DNA of 64,000 nt from Pseudidiomarina atlantica (GTDB taxonomy: Bacteria; Pseudomonadota; Gammaproteobacteria; Enterobacterales; Alteromonadaceae): assembly GCF_000753735.1 (NCBI RefSeq), contig NZ_JPIN01000002.1:62001-126000 (forward strand), in the 5' to 3' direction. A program made the translations under genes and the position numbers. How positions within the stretch are numbered: position 1 is the first letter of the stretch; the number at the start of each line of letters is the position of its first letter. The notes under the pieces are model-generated. The model ran no database searches and was not told the DNA's origin. It saw nothing but the letters and a program-made list of their open reading frames with translations. Of this stretch, positions 32,864 through 41,861 are shown piece by piece.

Positions 32864-33885
32864 AGCACCGCTCCTACCTGCAGCAAACCAGTAGTGCTAG
32901 GCAGACTAAAATACTGATTCGCCAGTTGCAGCGCCTGCGCCGCCGCCCCTTTGAGTAAGTTATCGATGGCCACACAGATAATCAGCTGTTGTTGATGCTG
33001 CTTATAGTAAATATCGCAAAACGGTGTGCCCGCCACTTGTTGAATACTCGGTGGCTTTTGCACCATACGCACCAAAGGTTGGTCGGCATAACAGGCGGCG
33101 TAGCTATCTTCAATAGCGCTGGCGCGCACCTCGTCTTTCAACTGCAAATAAATCGTTGCCAAAATACCGCGCATAAAGTTGCCAAGATGGGGCACAAATA
33201 GCACGTCGCGACCCACAGCCTGGGCGATCTCTGGCTGATGGCGATGACTTGCAACACCATAAGCCTGCAAGCTGACTTCACAGAAGCTGGTGTGCGGCTG
33301 TGCTTTGCGTCCCGCGCCAGAAACACCACTGACAGCGTTCACAATCGGCACACAGTTATCACTGAGTAATTGACGAATGGGACGTATCGCTAGTGCTGCT
33401 GCGGTAGGGTAGCAACCCGGTACGGCAATTAACGGCTCGTGACCATTTAATTGCGAAAATTCGGCCAAACCATAAGGCACGGTTTGTGACAACTTGGGTT
33501 GAGCAAAGCCATAAGCTTCTTGATGTACGGCAGGATTCTTCAGTCGGAATGCACCGGATAGATCGAAGACCACGATGCCTTGCGCCACGAGTAAGGGGGC
33601 AAGTTCGGCGCTAGCTTCGTGGGGCAGCGCCAAAAAAGCCACCCGAACCTGTTGTGCGAGTTGCGGCAACAGGTCCGAGTGCCAAGCTTGCAGAAGAACA
33701 TCACAACGTCCTTGTAACTGCGGATACAGGGCGCTAATGGGTTCTGCTTCACGTGCGCTGGAGCCAAATGCATAGGCCAACGAAAAATTTGGATGATTAT
33801 GCAATAACCATAAAAGCTCAACGCCACTATAGCCACTTGCTCCAAATACAGCGCATTGTATGGTTTCTTGCTTCGTCATTTCCAT
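32860..33885 (-). CDS. argC: N-acetyl-gamma-glutamyl-phosphate reductase ArgC
   Basis: ArgC reduces N-acetylglutamyl 5-phosphate to the semialdehyde with NADPH. The 341-residue product has the NADP motif VFGASGYSGVELL (about 13-25), LALPHEASAELAP (about 78-90), the catalytic Cys in AVPGCYPTAAAL (about 154-165) and the catalytic His region VPHLGNFMRGI (about 220-230). Two starts are in frame, ATG at 33885 and ATG at 33879; neither has a strong ribosome site. It heads the arg operon behind an ARG-box promoter. argE, which is divergent from argC in many relatives, is not here. Confidence 0.94.
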   Translation of the reverse strand: MEMTKQETIQCAVFGASGYSGVELLWLLHNHPNFSLAYAFGSSAREAEPISALYPQLQGRCDVLLQAWHSDLLPQLAQQVRVAFLALPHEASAELAPLLVAQGIVVFDLSGAFRLKNPAVHQEAYGFAQPKLSQTVPYGLAEFSQLNGHEPLIAVPGCYPTAAALAIRPIRQLLSDNCVPIVNAVSGVSGAGRKAQPHTSFCEVSLQAYGVASHRHQPEIAQAVGRDVLFVPHLGNFMRGILATIYLQLKDEVRASAIEDSYAACYADQPLVRMVQKPPSIQQVAGTPFCDIYYKQHQQQLIICVAIDNLLKGAAAQALQLANQYFSLPSTTGLLQVGAVL

Positions 33886-33913
33886 TCAGTTGTTGGCTTA
33901 AAAACAACTGAAT
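33884..33913. repeat. 11-bp perfect inverted repeat at the argC start
   Basis: ATTCAGTTGTT (33884-33894) and AACAACTGAAT (33903-33913) are exact complements separated by 8 bases. The repeat runs from the argC start codon to the edge of the -10 element, so it covers the likely transcription start. Its role is unknown; only part of it would be in the mRNA. Confidence 0.7.
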
Positions 33914-33940
33914 TATAGTGAATAGAAATTCACAAAACAA
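33912..33940 (-). promoter_or_regulatory. argC promoter with ARG box (ArgR operator)
   Basis: On the minus strand TTGTTT (33940-33935) and a perfect TATAAT (33917-33912) are separated by 17 bases. The spacer is filled by an ARG box, GTGAATAGAAATTCAC (33918-33933), with perfect TGAAT/ATTCA arms of the ArgR consensus. Arginine-bound ArgR would therefore block RNA polymerase directly. A second tandem box at the usual spacing is not evident. Confidence 0.8.
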
Positions 33941-33949
33941 GCATAAGTA

Positions 33950-34678
33950 TTAATTTTTATTGCGTTTAAGTTCAATCAACAAAGCCACCAACCCAAACAC
34001 CCCGAAAAAGAGTCCGAGTGCTTGCATTAAAGTGTTCTGCCAGCGTGGCTCAGCGAACGTCTTTTTCAGGTAATAGGTTCGAGTAAAACCGTCATTCGGG
34101 GCATTCTCAATCGGTTCATTGAACTGCTCACCGCGATAGTGACGGAGTAATTGGATTTTCCGATCCTCGCGCTTGATCATCTCGTTGGCAAAGGCGTTCT
34201 GTTCATCCTGGGTGGGGAAACTCAAGCGGTGCCATGCATAGAAAATGTCCGGTCGCTCGCCAGGCATCACTAGCCCCGGCGAGTTATATTCGTAAACGCT
34301 GTCATCAAACACCAAAGCTTGCTGACCGAGATAAAATAACGGCACGGCAATGGCGATAAAGAACACAGCTACGTACGTGCGTAGCCGCGCATGCACTTGG
34401 CGCTGCACCGAGTGTTCCCGTAACCATTGCTGCACATCGGGGAGTTGACTGAGTTTGGCATGCAGATAGCTCTTGTCGAGCTGGGTGAGAACGTCATCTA
34501 CTGAGAGCTCGAGCGCGCTCAGCCAAGCGGTAAAGATAGCATCGGAAGGCAGCGAACGATCACCTTCAAGTTTCGATAAGTAAGATTGCTCAATCCCCAT
34601 CTTTTCAGCGAGGTCGGCTTGGCTCAATTGTTGTTGAGCGCGGTGTTGTTTGAGGAGTTCACCTAAAGTCATATCCAT
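33950..34678 (-). CDS. XRE-family regulator with two transmembrane segments
   Basis: The 242-residue product joins an N-terminal XRE/Cro helix-turn-helix (about 5-60, LGELLKQHRAQQQLSQADLAEKMG in parts, then SYLSKLEGDRSLPS) to a membrane part: a first hydrophobic helix at about 98-118, a probably periplasmic domain of about 100 residues rich in charged and aromatic residues, and a second hydrophobic helix at about 216-236 with a basic end (KRNKN). This looks like a membrane-anchored one-component regulator. I do not recognise a named gene. It lies 64 bases upstream of argC on the same strand. Alternative start at the ATG at 34672. Its targets and signal are unknown. Confidence 0.7.
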   Translation of the reverse strand: MDMTLGELLKQHRAQQQLSQADLAEKMGIEQSYLSKLEGDRSLPSDAIFTAWLSALELSVDDVLTQLDKSYLHAKLSQLPDVQQWLREHSVQRQVHARLRTYVAVFFIAIAVPLFYLGQQALVFDDSVYEYNSPGLVMPGERPDIFYAWHRLSFPTQDEQNAFANEMIKREDRKIQLLRHYRGEQFNEPIENAPNDGFTRTYYLKKTFAEPRWQNTLMQALGLFFGVFGLVALLIELKRNKN

Positions 34679-34783
34679 AGTCCAAGTTGCTGATTGAAAT
34701 TGCCACTCTTGGTAATTCCAACCAGCATAGGAACATGAATATTAACGACTATCTAGGAATAATCGTCAGTTTTTGCTGAAATT

Positions 34784-36028
34784 TTAGTCATTCATATAGT
34801 TTTTCGGTAAATCGATGCGCGCTGCGCCAGAGGCGACCGCCGCTTCTGCCACTGCCTTTGAAACTCGGGTTTTCAGGCGTGGGTCAATCGGTTTCGGAAT
34901 GATGTAATCGACGCCGAATTCAAGTTTATCGACGCCGGCTGCTTTGAGCACCGATTCCGGTACCGGTTCTTTGGCTAATTGGCGAATCGCCTCAACTGCA
35001 GCAATTTTCATTTCATCATTAATCGATTTCGCGCGAACATCGAGCGCACCCCGGAAAATAAACGGGAAGCACAATACATTATTGACCTGATTCGGATAAT
35101 CAGAGCGTCCAGTTGCCATAATCAAATCGTCGCGCACGCCATGGGCAAGCTCTGGTTTAATCTCGGGGTCTGGATTCGAACAGGCGAAGATAATGGGCTT
35201 GTCCGCCATTAGCTTTAGCGCCTCAGGGCTCAACAGATTCGGACCGGAAACACCGACAAATACGTCAGCTTCGGTAATCACGTCTTCAAGCGTGCGTTTG
35301 TCGGTGTTATTGGCAAACAAAGATTTGTAAGGGTTTAAGTCGTCACGACGGGTATGAATCACCCCTTTTGAATCGAGCATGTAAATATGCTCACGCTGCG
35401 CGCCGCACTTGATCAGCAGTTCCATACAGGCAATCGCCGCCGCCCCCGCACCTAAGCAAACGATTTGCGATTTACGCAATTCTTTGCCTTGAATCTCCAG
35501 CGCGTTCAGCAAACCAGCAGCGGTGACAATCGCAGTGCCGTGTTGGTCATCGTGAAAAATCGGCACATCACAACGCTCGACCAGGGCTTCTTCAATTTCA
35601 AAGCATTCTGGCGCTTTGATGTCTTCAAGATTCACCCCACCGAAGCTATCGGCGATGTTGGCGACCGTGTTGATAAAGTCTTGGGTGGTGCGGTGGGTGA
35701 CTTCAATGTCAATCGCATCGAGTCCAGCAAACCGCTTGAACAATAGCGCTTTACCCTCCATGACGGGCTTCGATGCCATCGGGCCAAGATTGCCTAAGCC
35801 CAAGATTGCAGTACCGTTGGAAATCACCGCGACTAAGTTGCCTTTGGCGGTGTAGCGGTACACGTCGTCAGGATTTTCGGCAATCGCACGCACCGGCTCC
35901 GCTACCCCGGGACTGTAAGCAAGGGCTAAGTCTTTGCTGGTTTCAGCCGGCTTGGTCAGCTCGATGCTGATTTTGCCGGGGGTTGGGTATGCGTGATAGT
36001 CGAGTGCTTGTTTGCGAAAATCTGCCAT
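34784..36028 (-). CDS. Malic enzyme (short form, MaeB-like, without phosphotransacetylase domain)
   Basis: This enzyme decarboxylates malate to pyruvate with NAD(P)+. The 414-residue product has the catalytic Tyr region DYHAYPTPGKI (about 9-19), LALAYSPGVAEP (about 29-40), GNLVAVISNGTAILGLGN in parts (about 56-72), the metal-binding IFHDDQHGTAIV (about 146-157), a Rossmann motif CLGAGAAAIACMELL (about 181-195) and ACSNPDPEIKPE (about 276-287). It ends after the NAD domain, unlike the 760-residue E. coli MaeB with its phosphotransacetylase-like part. I start at the ATG at 36028 (MADFRKQ), which follows the family; a longer frame to 36064 has no support. Sequence alone does not settle NADP versus NAD. 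Confidence 0.9.
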   Translation of the reverse strand: MADFRKQALDYHAYPTPGKISIELTKPAETSKDLALAYSPGVAEPVRAIAENPDDVYRYTAKGNLVAVISNGTAILGLGNLGPMASKPVMEGKALLFKRFAGLDAIDIEVTHRTTQDFINTVANIADSFGGVNLEDIKAPECFEIEEALVERCDVPIFHDDQHGTAIVTAAGLLNALEIQGKELRKSQIVCLGAGAAAIACMELLIKCGAQREHIYMLDSKGVIHTRRDDLNPYKSLFANNTDKRTLEDVITEADVFVGVSGPNLLSPEALKLMADKPIIFACSNPDPEIKPELAHGVRDDLIMATGRSDYPNQVNNVLCFPFIFRGALDVRAKSINDEMKIAAVEAIRQLAKEPVPESVLKAAGVDKLEFGVDYIIPKPIDPRLKTRVSKAVAEAAVASGAARIDLPKNYMND

Positions 36029-36246
36029 GAAGTTCCGTACCTTGTAGCCTAGAAGTGACCGCAATAGTCAACATTCATTAAGTGAATAGCTGCCATTGTA
36101 GAGGCTTGGTACGGAATAACAAATCTTACCTCATAGAACGCGTGCCGATTGCGGTCACGCAAACGCAAGATAAGTGTAAAGGTGCACAAAAACACACCAG
36201 GGGTAAAGTCAATATAGCTAGTGTCTGGGGCGGCAATAGCTATAAA

Positions 36247-36270
36247 AAAAGGCGCCTTTTGGCGCCTTTT
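36247..36270 (-). terminator. Rho-independent terminator after rpmE
   Basis: AAAAGGCGCC (36247-36256) and GGCGCCTTTT (36261-36270) form a perfect 10-bp stem with a TTTT loop. On the minus strand it is followed by a T-run (7 Ts), fitting the end of rpmE. It lies in the 269-base region between malic enzyme and rpmE, which holds no other clear element. Confidence 0.85.
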
Positions 36271-36297
36271 CTTGAATTTTTCGCAGTAAGTCGTATT

Positions 36298-36519
36298 TTA
36301 CGAAGACTTCTTGCTACCCAACACGCTGAAACGCTTGTTGAATTTGTCGATACGACCACCAGTGTCAACAACGCGTTGTTGGCCAGTGTAGAACGGGTGA
36401 CACTCTGAACATACGTCAAGGTGCAATTCGCCGCCTTTGGTCGAACGGGTCACGAAAGTGTTGCCACACGAGCAGCTAACTTTCATTTCTTCGTACTTAG
36501 GATGAATACCTGGTTTCAT
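36298..36519 (-). CDS. rpmE: 50S ribosomal protein L31 (zinc-binding form)
   Basis: The 73-residue product is ribosomal protein L31 of the large subunit. It begins [12 protein letters not shown] and has the four-cysteine zinc set: CSCG (C16, C18), CSEC (C37, C40), which distinguishes it from the zinc-free paralogue YkgM/RpmE2. [18 protein letters not shown] is seen in its usual place (segments FYTGQQR, GGRIDKF). Ribosome site AGGGGT precedes the ATG, and a strong terminator follows. It is divergent from priA, as in other gammaproteobacteria. Confidence 0.97.
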   Translation of the reverse strand: MKPGIHPKYEEMKVSCSCGNTFVTRSTKGGELHLDVCSECHPFYTGQQRVVDTGGRIDKFNKRFSVLGSKKSS

Positions 36520-36694
36520 AGGGGTTACCTCAGTTAGGCCGCATCGCCATCCGATCTGTTGCCGGACACCATACGTGGTTAAAATTACGACTTATCGTCA
36601 TTAAATAGGGCGCGAATTCTACCCGAAGGCAAAGTAATGATCAAGCATTGGATCGCGCTTGCGCAAGGTCGCGCCACACCGCACAATAGCCGTT

Positions 36695-38908
36695 ATGCCA
36701 AGCCTATCGAACCACGCTGACAATTCTGCTGCAGCCAGCACCGTTATTAAAGTAGCGGTGCCGGTGCCACTTGCTCGCGCTTTCGACTACGACTGTGTCG
36801 GCGCACCCGAACTTGGTGCACGCGTGAAAATACCCTTTGGTAACCGCCAGTTGGTGGGTGTGTGTTTGGGCGTGGCGCAGCAGCCAGACCCACAGGTGAA
36901 ACGCAAAGCCGTGCAGCAAGTGATCGACCCAGAGTCGGTATTTACTCCCGCTTTGTGGCGACTCTTGCATTGGGCCTCCGACTACTATCAGCACCCGTTA
37001 GGGGAAGTGCTGCACCATGCGTTGCCGGTGTTATTGCGCCAAGGCGAGGCGGCCAATTATCAAACCACCCAAGGCTTTCGCGTGACGGCGCAGGGTGCCC
37101 GTTGTGAGCTCAACGAACTGCGGCGCGCACCACAACAACAACGGTTACTCGCGGCGCTGCGCAAAGGTGTGTTGTTGCGCCGCGACATCAGTGCACAAGA
37201 ATTTTCCGCTGCTGCACTCAAGGCTTTGCAGGATAAAGAACTTATTGAAGCATTCACCTATCAACCGGTGGGTGATGGTGAATGGGCATTTGCAATCGGT
37301 GCCGAACCTCTGCAGTTGAATCCGGAGCAAGCGTTAGCAGTGGCGGCCATCGGTGCCGCCCGTAAGCCGCAAACCTATTTACTTGAAGGGGTGACCGGTA
37401 GCGGCAAGACCGAGGTTTATTTGCAAGCTATGGCAGACGTGTTGCGCCGCGGCAAGCAAGTGTTGGTGATGGTGCCGGAAATTGGCTTAACGCCACAAAC
37501 GCTGCGGCGTTTTCAGCAGCGCTTCCAAGTGCCGATTGTGATGCTGCACAGTGCCCTCACCGACCGCGAACGCCTCGACGCTTGGCTTGACGCCAAGCAT
37601 GGCAACGCAGCGATTGTTATCGGCACTCGTTCGGCGGTATTCACGCCCTTTGCTAAGCTCGGCATGATCATTGTCGATGAAGAACACGATAGTTCACTGA
37701 AACAACAAGACGGTTTTCGCTACCACGCGCGTGATCTCGCGGTGGTGCGTGGTCAGCAAGAGCAGGTGCCGGTCATTTTGGGTACCGCAACGCCAGCACT
37801 TGAAACCCTCAACAATGCGCTGCAACAGCGCTATGTGCATTTACAGTTGACCCAGCGTGCTGGGCAAGCGAAACCAGCCCGGCAAACCGTGCTGGATATC
37901 AAAAACATGCCACTAAAAGCGGGGCTGTCGGTGACGTTAATCGATCGTATGCGTGCCGAGCTTGAACGCGGTCAGCAAGTGTTAGTGTTCTTGAATCGGC
38001 GCGGCTATGCCCCATCACTGCTATGCCATGAGTGCGGCTGGTTAGCCCAATGTCGACGCTGTGATGCTTATTACACGGTCCATCAACGTCAGCACATGTT
38101 GCAGTGCCATCACTGCGGCGATCAGCAACGCTTACCGCTACAATGTCATGATTGTGGTTCGACCCAACTGGTCGGCCGAGGGGTTGGTACCGAGCAACTT
38201 GAGCAGACGTTAGCCGAACTTTTTCCAGACTATCCAGTACTGCGCATTGATCGCGATAGCACCCGTCGTAAAGGCAGCCTGCAGAAGCATCTCAGCGATG
38301 CCACCGACAACAAATTCCCGATTCTGGTCGGCACGCAAATGATCGCCAAAGGTCACCATTTTCCGCACGTGACTTTGGTCGCTTTGCTAGATATTGATGG
38401 TGCATTATATAGTGCGGATTTTCGTGCCGCCGAACGGCTAGGCCAGTTAATTACCCAAGTCGCCGGACGCGCTGGGCGGGCCAGCCAGCAAGGTACAGTG
38501 GTATTGCAAACCCATCACCCCGAACATGATTTGCTGCAGGATCTGGTGCACAACGGTTACTCCGCTTTTGCGCGCTCCTTACTGCAAGAACGCAAACTGA
38601 CGCAACTACCGCCGTTTGGCCAGCTAGCATTGTTTCGTGCTGAAGCCCATGACGCTCAGCAAGCTCTGCAAGCCTTACAAACCATTGCCGCGCAAATCCC
38701 GCAACATCCTGATTTAGTCGTGCTGGGACCCATGCCAGCAGTAATGGAGCGCCGCGCGGGTCGCTACCGCTATCAGTTGCTGTTACAGTGTCAACAACGC
38801 GGCCTGCGGCAACAAGTGCTCCAGCATGTGTTACCCAAGTTGGAAGCCCTCACTGAATTACGCAAAGTCCGCTGGTCGTTGGACGTAGACCCGCAGGACT
38901 TTAGCTAG
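36695..38908 (+). CDS. priA: Primosomal protein N' (PriA helicase)
   Basis: PriA is a superfamily 2 DNA helicase that recognises stalled forks and reloads the replisome. The 737-residue product (E. coli 732) has the N-terminal 3'-DNA-binding domain (about 15-115), Walker A GVTGSGKTEVYL (about 235-246), DEEH box VDEEHDSSLKQQDGFRYHARD in parts (about 327-340), and two zinc modules: CHECGWLAQCRRCDAYY in parts and CHHCG...CHDCG (about 445-495). GTEQ and GTQMIAKGHHFPHV (about 545-558) follow. I place the start at the ATG at 36695 (MPSLSNHADN); an upstream non-ATG start at 36659 is less likely. Confidence 0.94.
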   Translation: MPSLSNHADNSAAASTVIKVAVPVPLARAFDYDCVGAPELGARVKIPFGNRQLVGVCLGVAQQPDPQVKRKAVQQVIDPESVFTPALWRLLHWASDYYQHPLGEVLHHALPVLLRQGEAANYQTTQGFRVTAQGARCELNELRRAPQQQRLLAALRKGVLLRRDISAQEFSAAALKALQDKELIEAFTYQPVGDGEWAFAIGAEPLQLNPEQALAVAAIGAARKPQTYLLEGVTGSGKTEVYLQAMADVLRRGKQVLVMVPEIGLTPQTLRRFQQRFQVPIVMLHSALTDRERLDAWLDAKHGNAAIVIGTRSAVFTPFAKLGMIIVDEEHDSSLKQQDGFRYHARDLAVVRGQQEQVPVILGTATPALETLNNALQQRYVHLQLTQRAGQAKPARQTVLDIKNMPLKAGLSVTLIDRMRAELERGQQVLVFLNRRGYAPSLLCHECGWLAQCRRCDAYYTVHQRQHMLQCHHCGDQQRLPLQCHDCGSTQLVGRGVGTEQLEQTLAELFPDYPVLRIDRDSTRRKGSLQKHLSDATDNKFPILVGTQMIAKGHHFPHVTLVALLDIDGALYSADFRAAERLGQLITQVAGRAGRASQQGTVVLQTHHPEHDLLQDLVHNGYSAFARSLLQERKLTQLPPFGQLALFRAEAHDAQQALQALQTIAAQIPQHPDLVVLGPMPAVMERRAGRYRYQLLLQCQQRGLRQQVLQHVLPKLEALTELRKVRWSLDVDPQDFS

Positions 38909-38947
38909 TAAAATGCCGCGGTTTCCCGACAATGAAAGGTTAAAGGC

Positions 38948-40690
38948 ATGAAAGAGCAGTTGGAACAATTGTTGGCGGCCGCGGTGGCCACCCTGAAACA
39001 GCAAGGCAGCTTACCCGCTGAGCTTGAACCTCGGATTCAGTTAGACCGCCCACGCGACAAGAGTCATGGCGACTTTGCCACCAACTTAGCGCTAATGCTT
39101 GCCAAACCAGCGGGTATGAACCCACGGGCGTTGGCCGAAGCATTGATTGCCGCATTGCCAAGCAACAATTTAGTGGCGGAAACCACCATTGCCGGACCCG
39201 GTTTTATTAACTTTGTCGTGAGCCAACAACAATTATTGCAGCAACTTGAGCATGCCTATCAAGACGCCAAGGTTGGCGTCGAGCCAGCCGAACAGGCAAA
39301 ACGCATTGTCATTGACTATTCATCGCCAAATCTCGCTAAAGAAATGCACGTGGGCCATCTGCGTTCAGCGATTATTGGTGATGCAGTTGCGCGAATCGAA
39401 GAATTTCTCGGCCACACCGTCATTCGCCAAAACCATGTCGGTGACTGGGGTACGCAGTTTGGAATGTTGCTGGCGCACATGGAAGAACTCGAAGGTTCAG
39501 AACTGGAGCTGGAACTCAGTAACCTTGAGACCTTCTACAAAGCAGCTAAAAAACGTTTCGATGAAAGTCCTGAGTTTGCCAACCGTGCGCGCGAGTTGGT
39601 GGTGGCGTTACAGTCGGGCGATGCCAAATGCCGAGCCTTATGGCAGCAGTTTATCGATGTTTCCTTGAGCCATTGCCAAGAAGTCTATGACCGCTTAGGG
39701 GTGCAACTGACCCGCGCTGATGTGATGGCGGAAAGTGCCTACAATGATGATCTGGCGCAAGTGGTTGCCGATCTGCGGGCACAAGGTTTGTTGGTGGAAG
39801 ACCAAGGCGCACAATGTGTATTCTTAGACGAATTCAAAAATAAAGATGGCGAAGCCTTACCTGTTATCGTGCAAAAGTCAGACGGCGGTTACTTGTATGC
39901 AACCACCGATTTGGCAGCGGTGCGTTATCGCCAAAATGAACTAGGTGGCGACCACCTCATGTACTTTGTGGATCAACGCCAAGGTCTACACTTTCAACAA
40001 ATTTTCACCTTAGCACGCAAGGCCGGGTTCGCTCGTCCCGACCTACAAATGGACCACTACGGTTTCGGTACCGTAATGGGTAAAGACGGTCGCCCCTATA
40101 AGAGCCGCGATGGTGGCGTGACCAAGTTGGCGGACTTGCTTGATCAAGCTGAAGCGCGTGCCTTAGCATTAGTGCAAGATAAAAACCCAAGCTTAAGCGC
40201 GGCCGAACAAGCAGAGATCGCCAAAGTGGTCGGCATTAGCTCGGTCAAATACGCCGATCTATCGAAAAACCGGACCAGCGATTACATTTTCGACTGGGAC
40301 ACCATGCTCAGCTTTGAGGGCAACACAGCGCCATACTTGTTGTACGCCTATACCCGCGTGATGAGCGTATTCGCTAAAGCCGGTGTTGAGCCGACTGCAA
40401 TTACCGGTGGCTTTATTATTGAAGACGAGCGTGAGCAAGCATTAGCGAACGTGTTGGTACGCTTCAACGAGGTGGTGCACAGCGTGGCCAACAAAGCCAT
40501 GCCGCATTTCTTGTGCGGCTACTTATTTGAGCTGGCGGGAGCGTTTTCGAGCTTCTATGAAGCCTGCCCGATTTTGCAGGCCGAGCAAGCAGAAGTGCAA
40601 CAAAGTCGCTTGAAGTTAGCCGCATTAACTGCGAAAACCTTACAACAAGGTCTGCAATTACTAGGTATTCAAACACTGGATAAGATGTAA
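38948..40690 (+). CDS. argS: Arginyl-tRNA synthetase
   Basis: ArgS charges tRNA-Arg with arginine. The 580-residue product is a class I synthetase with an N-terminal tRNA-recognition (Add-1) domain (about 1-105, [19 protein letters not shown] in parts), the HIGH-type motif HVGHLRSA (about 132-139) after SSPNLAKEM, the region [14 protein letters not shown] (about 315), [17 protein letters not shown] (about 376-392, corresponding to the KMSK area) and a C-terminal anticodon-binding domain (about 450-580) ending in IQTLDKM. It follows priA by 39 bases. Confidence 0.95.
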   Translation: MKEQLEQLLAAAVATLKQQGSLPAELEPRIQLDRPRDKSHGDFATNLALMLAKPAGMNPRALAEALIAALPSNNLVAETTIAGPGFINFVVSQQQLLQQLEHAYQDAKVGVEPAEQAKRIVIDYSSPNLAKEMHVGHLRSAIIGDAVARIEEFLGHTVIRQNHVGDWGTQFGMLLAHMEELEGSELELELSNLETFYKAAKKRFDESPEFANRARELVVALQSGDAKCRALWQQFIDVSLSHCQEVYDRLGVQLTRADVMAESAYNDDLAQVVADLRAQGLLVEDQGAQCVFLDEFKNKDGEALPVIVQKSDGGYLYATTDLAAVRYRQNELGGDHLMYFVDQRQGLHFQQIFTLARKAGFARPDLQMDHYGFGTVMGKDGRPYKSRDGGVTKLADLLDQAEARALALVQDKNPSLSAAEQAEIAKVVGISSVKYADLSKNRTSDYIFDWDTMLSFEGNTAPYLLYAYTRVMSVFAKAGVEPTAITGGFIIEDEREQALANVLVRFNEVVHSVANKAMPHFLCGYLFELAGAFSSFYEACPILQAEQAEVQQSRLKLAALTAKTLQQGLQLLGIQTLDKM

Positions 40691-40692
40691 GC

Positions 40693-41256
40693 ATGGATTA
40701 CGCCAATCGCAAACGCCCGCCGCAACGCAAGCCAAGAGGCAATGCTAGTGGCAAGAAGAATCAGGCGCCACAGCGTCAAGTACCTTGGGCGATGGTGGTG
40801 TTGGCGATTGTGCTGGTGCTGGCGATGGTGTTTGGCTTGCGCGCTATTTCCTCGGGTAATGATGCGGCCGAGCAAGTACCGTTGCAGGTGCCTGCCGCCC
40901 CCACTGGTACCCAACCGGCGGTAACTGCAGAGCCGATGCCGGAAAAGCCAGAAGAGCGCTGGCAGTACATTGAAGAGCTAGAAAACCTTGAAGTTGAAGT
41001 CGATGTGCCTGAGCGCGAGCTGGGGCCACCGAAGCTCATGCAATGCGGCTCGTTTCGCAGTCAAGCCGACGCGGAGCGGCTGCGTGCCGCGATTGCATTG
41101 CAAGGGCTAGAGAGTCAAATCTATCCATCGAACGGCGGTACTTGGTATCGGGTCGTGCTCGGTCCCTACGAGACCAAGCGCGCTGCTGAAATCGATCGGC
41201 ATAAGTTACAACGGGCAAAAATTTACGGTTGCCAGATCTGGAACTGGAATCTTTAA
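40693..41256 (+). CDS. SPOR-domain cell-division protein (FtsN-like)
   Basis: The 187-residue product has a basic cytoplasmic N-terminus (RKRPPQRKPRG), one transmembrane helix (about 34-54), a proline/glutamate-rich periplasmic linker (about 60-112), and a C-terminal SPOR domain (about 113-187, LMQCGSFRSQADAERL, YPSNGGTWYRVVLGPY, KLQRAKIYGCQIW). SPOR domains bind denuded septal glycan, and the layout is that of FtsN. It is located directly after argS (2-base gap), where ftsN-like genes often lie ahead of hslVU in gammaproteobacteria. Length is shorter than E. coli FtsN (319), and the essential N-terminal periplasmic helix motif is not obvious to me. Confidence 0.82.
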   Translation: MDYANRKRPPQRKPRGNASGKKNQAPQRQVPWAMVVLAIVLVLAMVFGLRAISSGNDAAEQVPLQVPAAPTGTQPAVTAEPMPEKPEERWQYIEELENLEVEVDVPERELGPPKLMQCGSFRSQADAERLRAAIALQGLESQIYPSNGGTWYRVVLGPYETKRAAEIDRHKLQRAKIYGCQIWNWNL

Positions 41257-41324
41257 CCCTCGTTACCATTGAATTCGCAGATTTCGTCCTCATAACGGTT
41301 GCATAGCAACAAGAGGATGTATGT

Positions 41325-41861
41325 GTGACTACTATCGTTTCAGTCCGTCGCGGTGACAAAGTTGTCATCGGCGGCGATGGTCAAGCCACGCTTGGCAACA
41401 CCGTTATGAAAGGCAATGTGCGTAAGGTACGCCGCCTCTACAACGACCAAGTTATCGCCGGTTTTGCTGGCGGCACCGCCGATGCTTTTACCCTATTTGA
41501 AAGGTTTGAACGCAAGCTTGAGCAACATCAAGGTAACTTGATGCGGGCCGCTGTTGAGCTTGCTAAAGACTGGCGCACCGACCGTGCGCTGCGTCGACTT
41601 GAAGCCTTGCTGGCGGTCGCTGACAAGCACACCTCGCTGATTATTTCGGGGAACGGCGACGTCATTCAGCCAGAAAACGACCTGATCGCGATTGGTTCTG
41701 GCGGGCCTTATGCGCAAGCCGCAGCCCGTGCATTGCTCGAGAATACCGAGCTGGGCGCGCGTGACATTGTCGAAAAGGCACTCGGCATTGCCGGCGATAT
41801 TTGTATTTATACCAATGGTTTCGTGACCATTGAAGAACAGGAGTCAGTAGTAAATGTCTGA
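41325..41861 (+). CDS. hslV: HslV, ATP-dependent protease peptidase subunit
   Basis: HslV is the proteasome-like peptidase of the HslUV protease. The 178-residue product starts at a GTG (41325) with AGAGGATG upstream, giving [20 protein letters not shown]; after Met removal Thr2 is the catalytic nucleophile. Conserved [23 protein letters not shown] appears in segments ([18 protein letters not shown], about 31-52) as do [19 protein letters not shown] in parts (about 111-129). A short GTTGC-ATA-GCAAC stem precedes the ribosome site. It overlaps hslU by 8 bases. Confidence 0.95.
   Translation: MTTIVSVRRGDKVVIGGDGQATLGNTVMKGNVRKVRRLYNDQVIAGFAGGTADAFTLFERFERKLEQHQGNLMRAAVELAKDWRTDRALRRLEALLAVADKHTSLIISGNGDVIQPENDLIAIGSGGPYAQAAARALLENTELGARDIVEKALGIAGDICIYTNGFVTIEEQESVVNV

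Noticed and set aside
33907-33923. Second ARG box next to the argC operator
   Set aside because: It has a TGAAT half-site only and the spacing to the first box is about 10 bases, not the usual 21.
41297-41312. Hairpin in the hslV leader as a regulatory RNA
   Set aside because: GTTGC-ATA-GCAAC is only a 5-bp stem; it may affect mRNA stability but this is not enough to call a feature.
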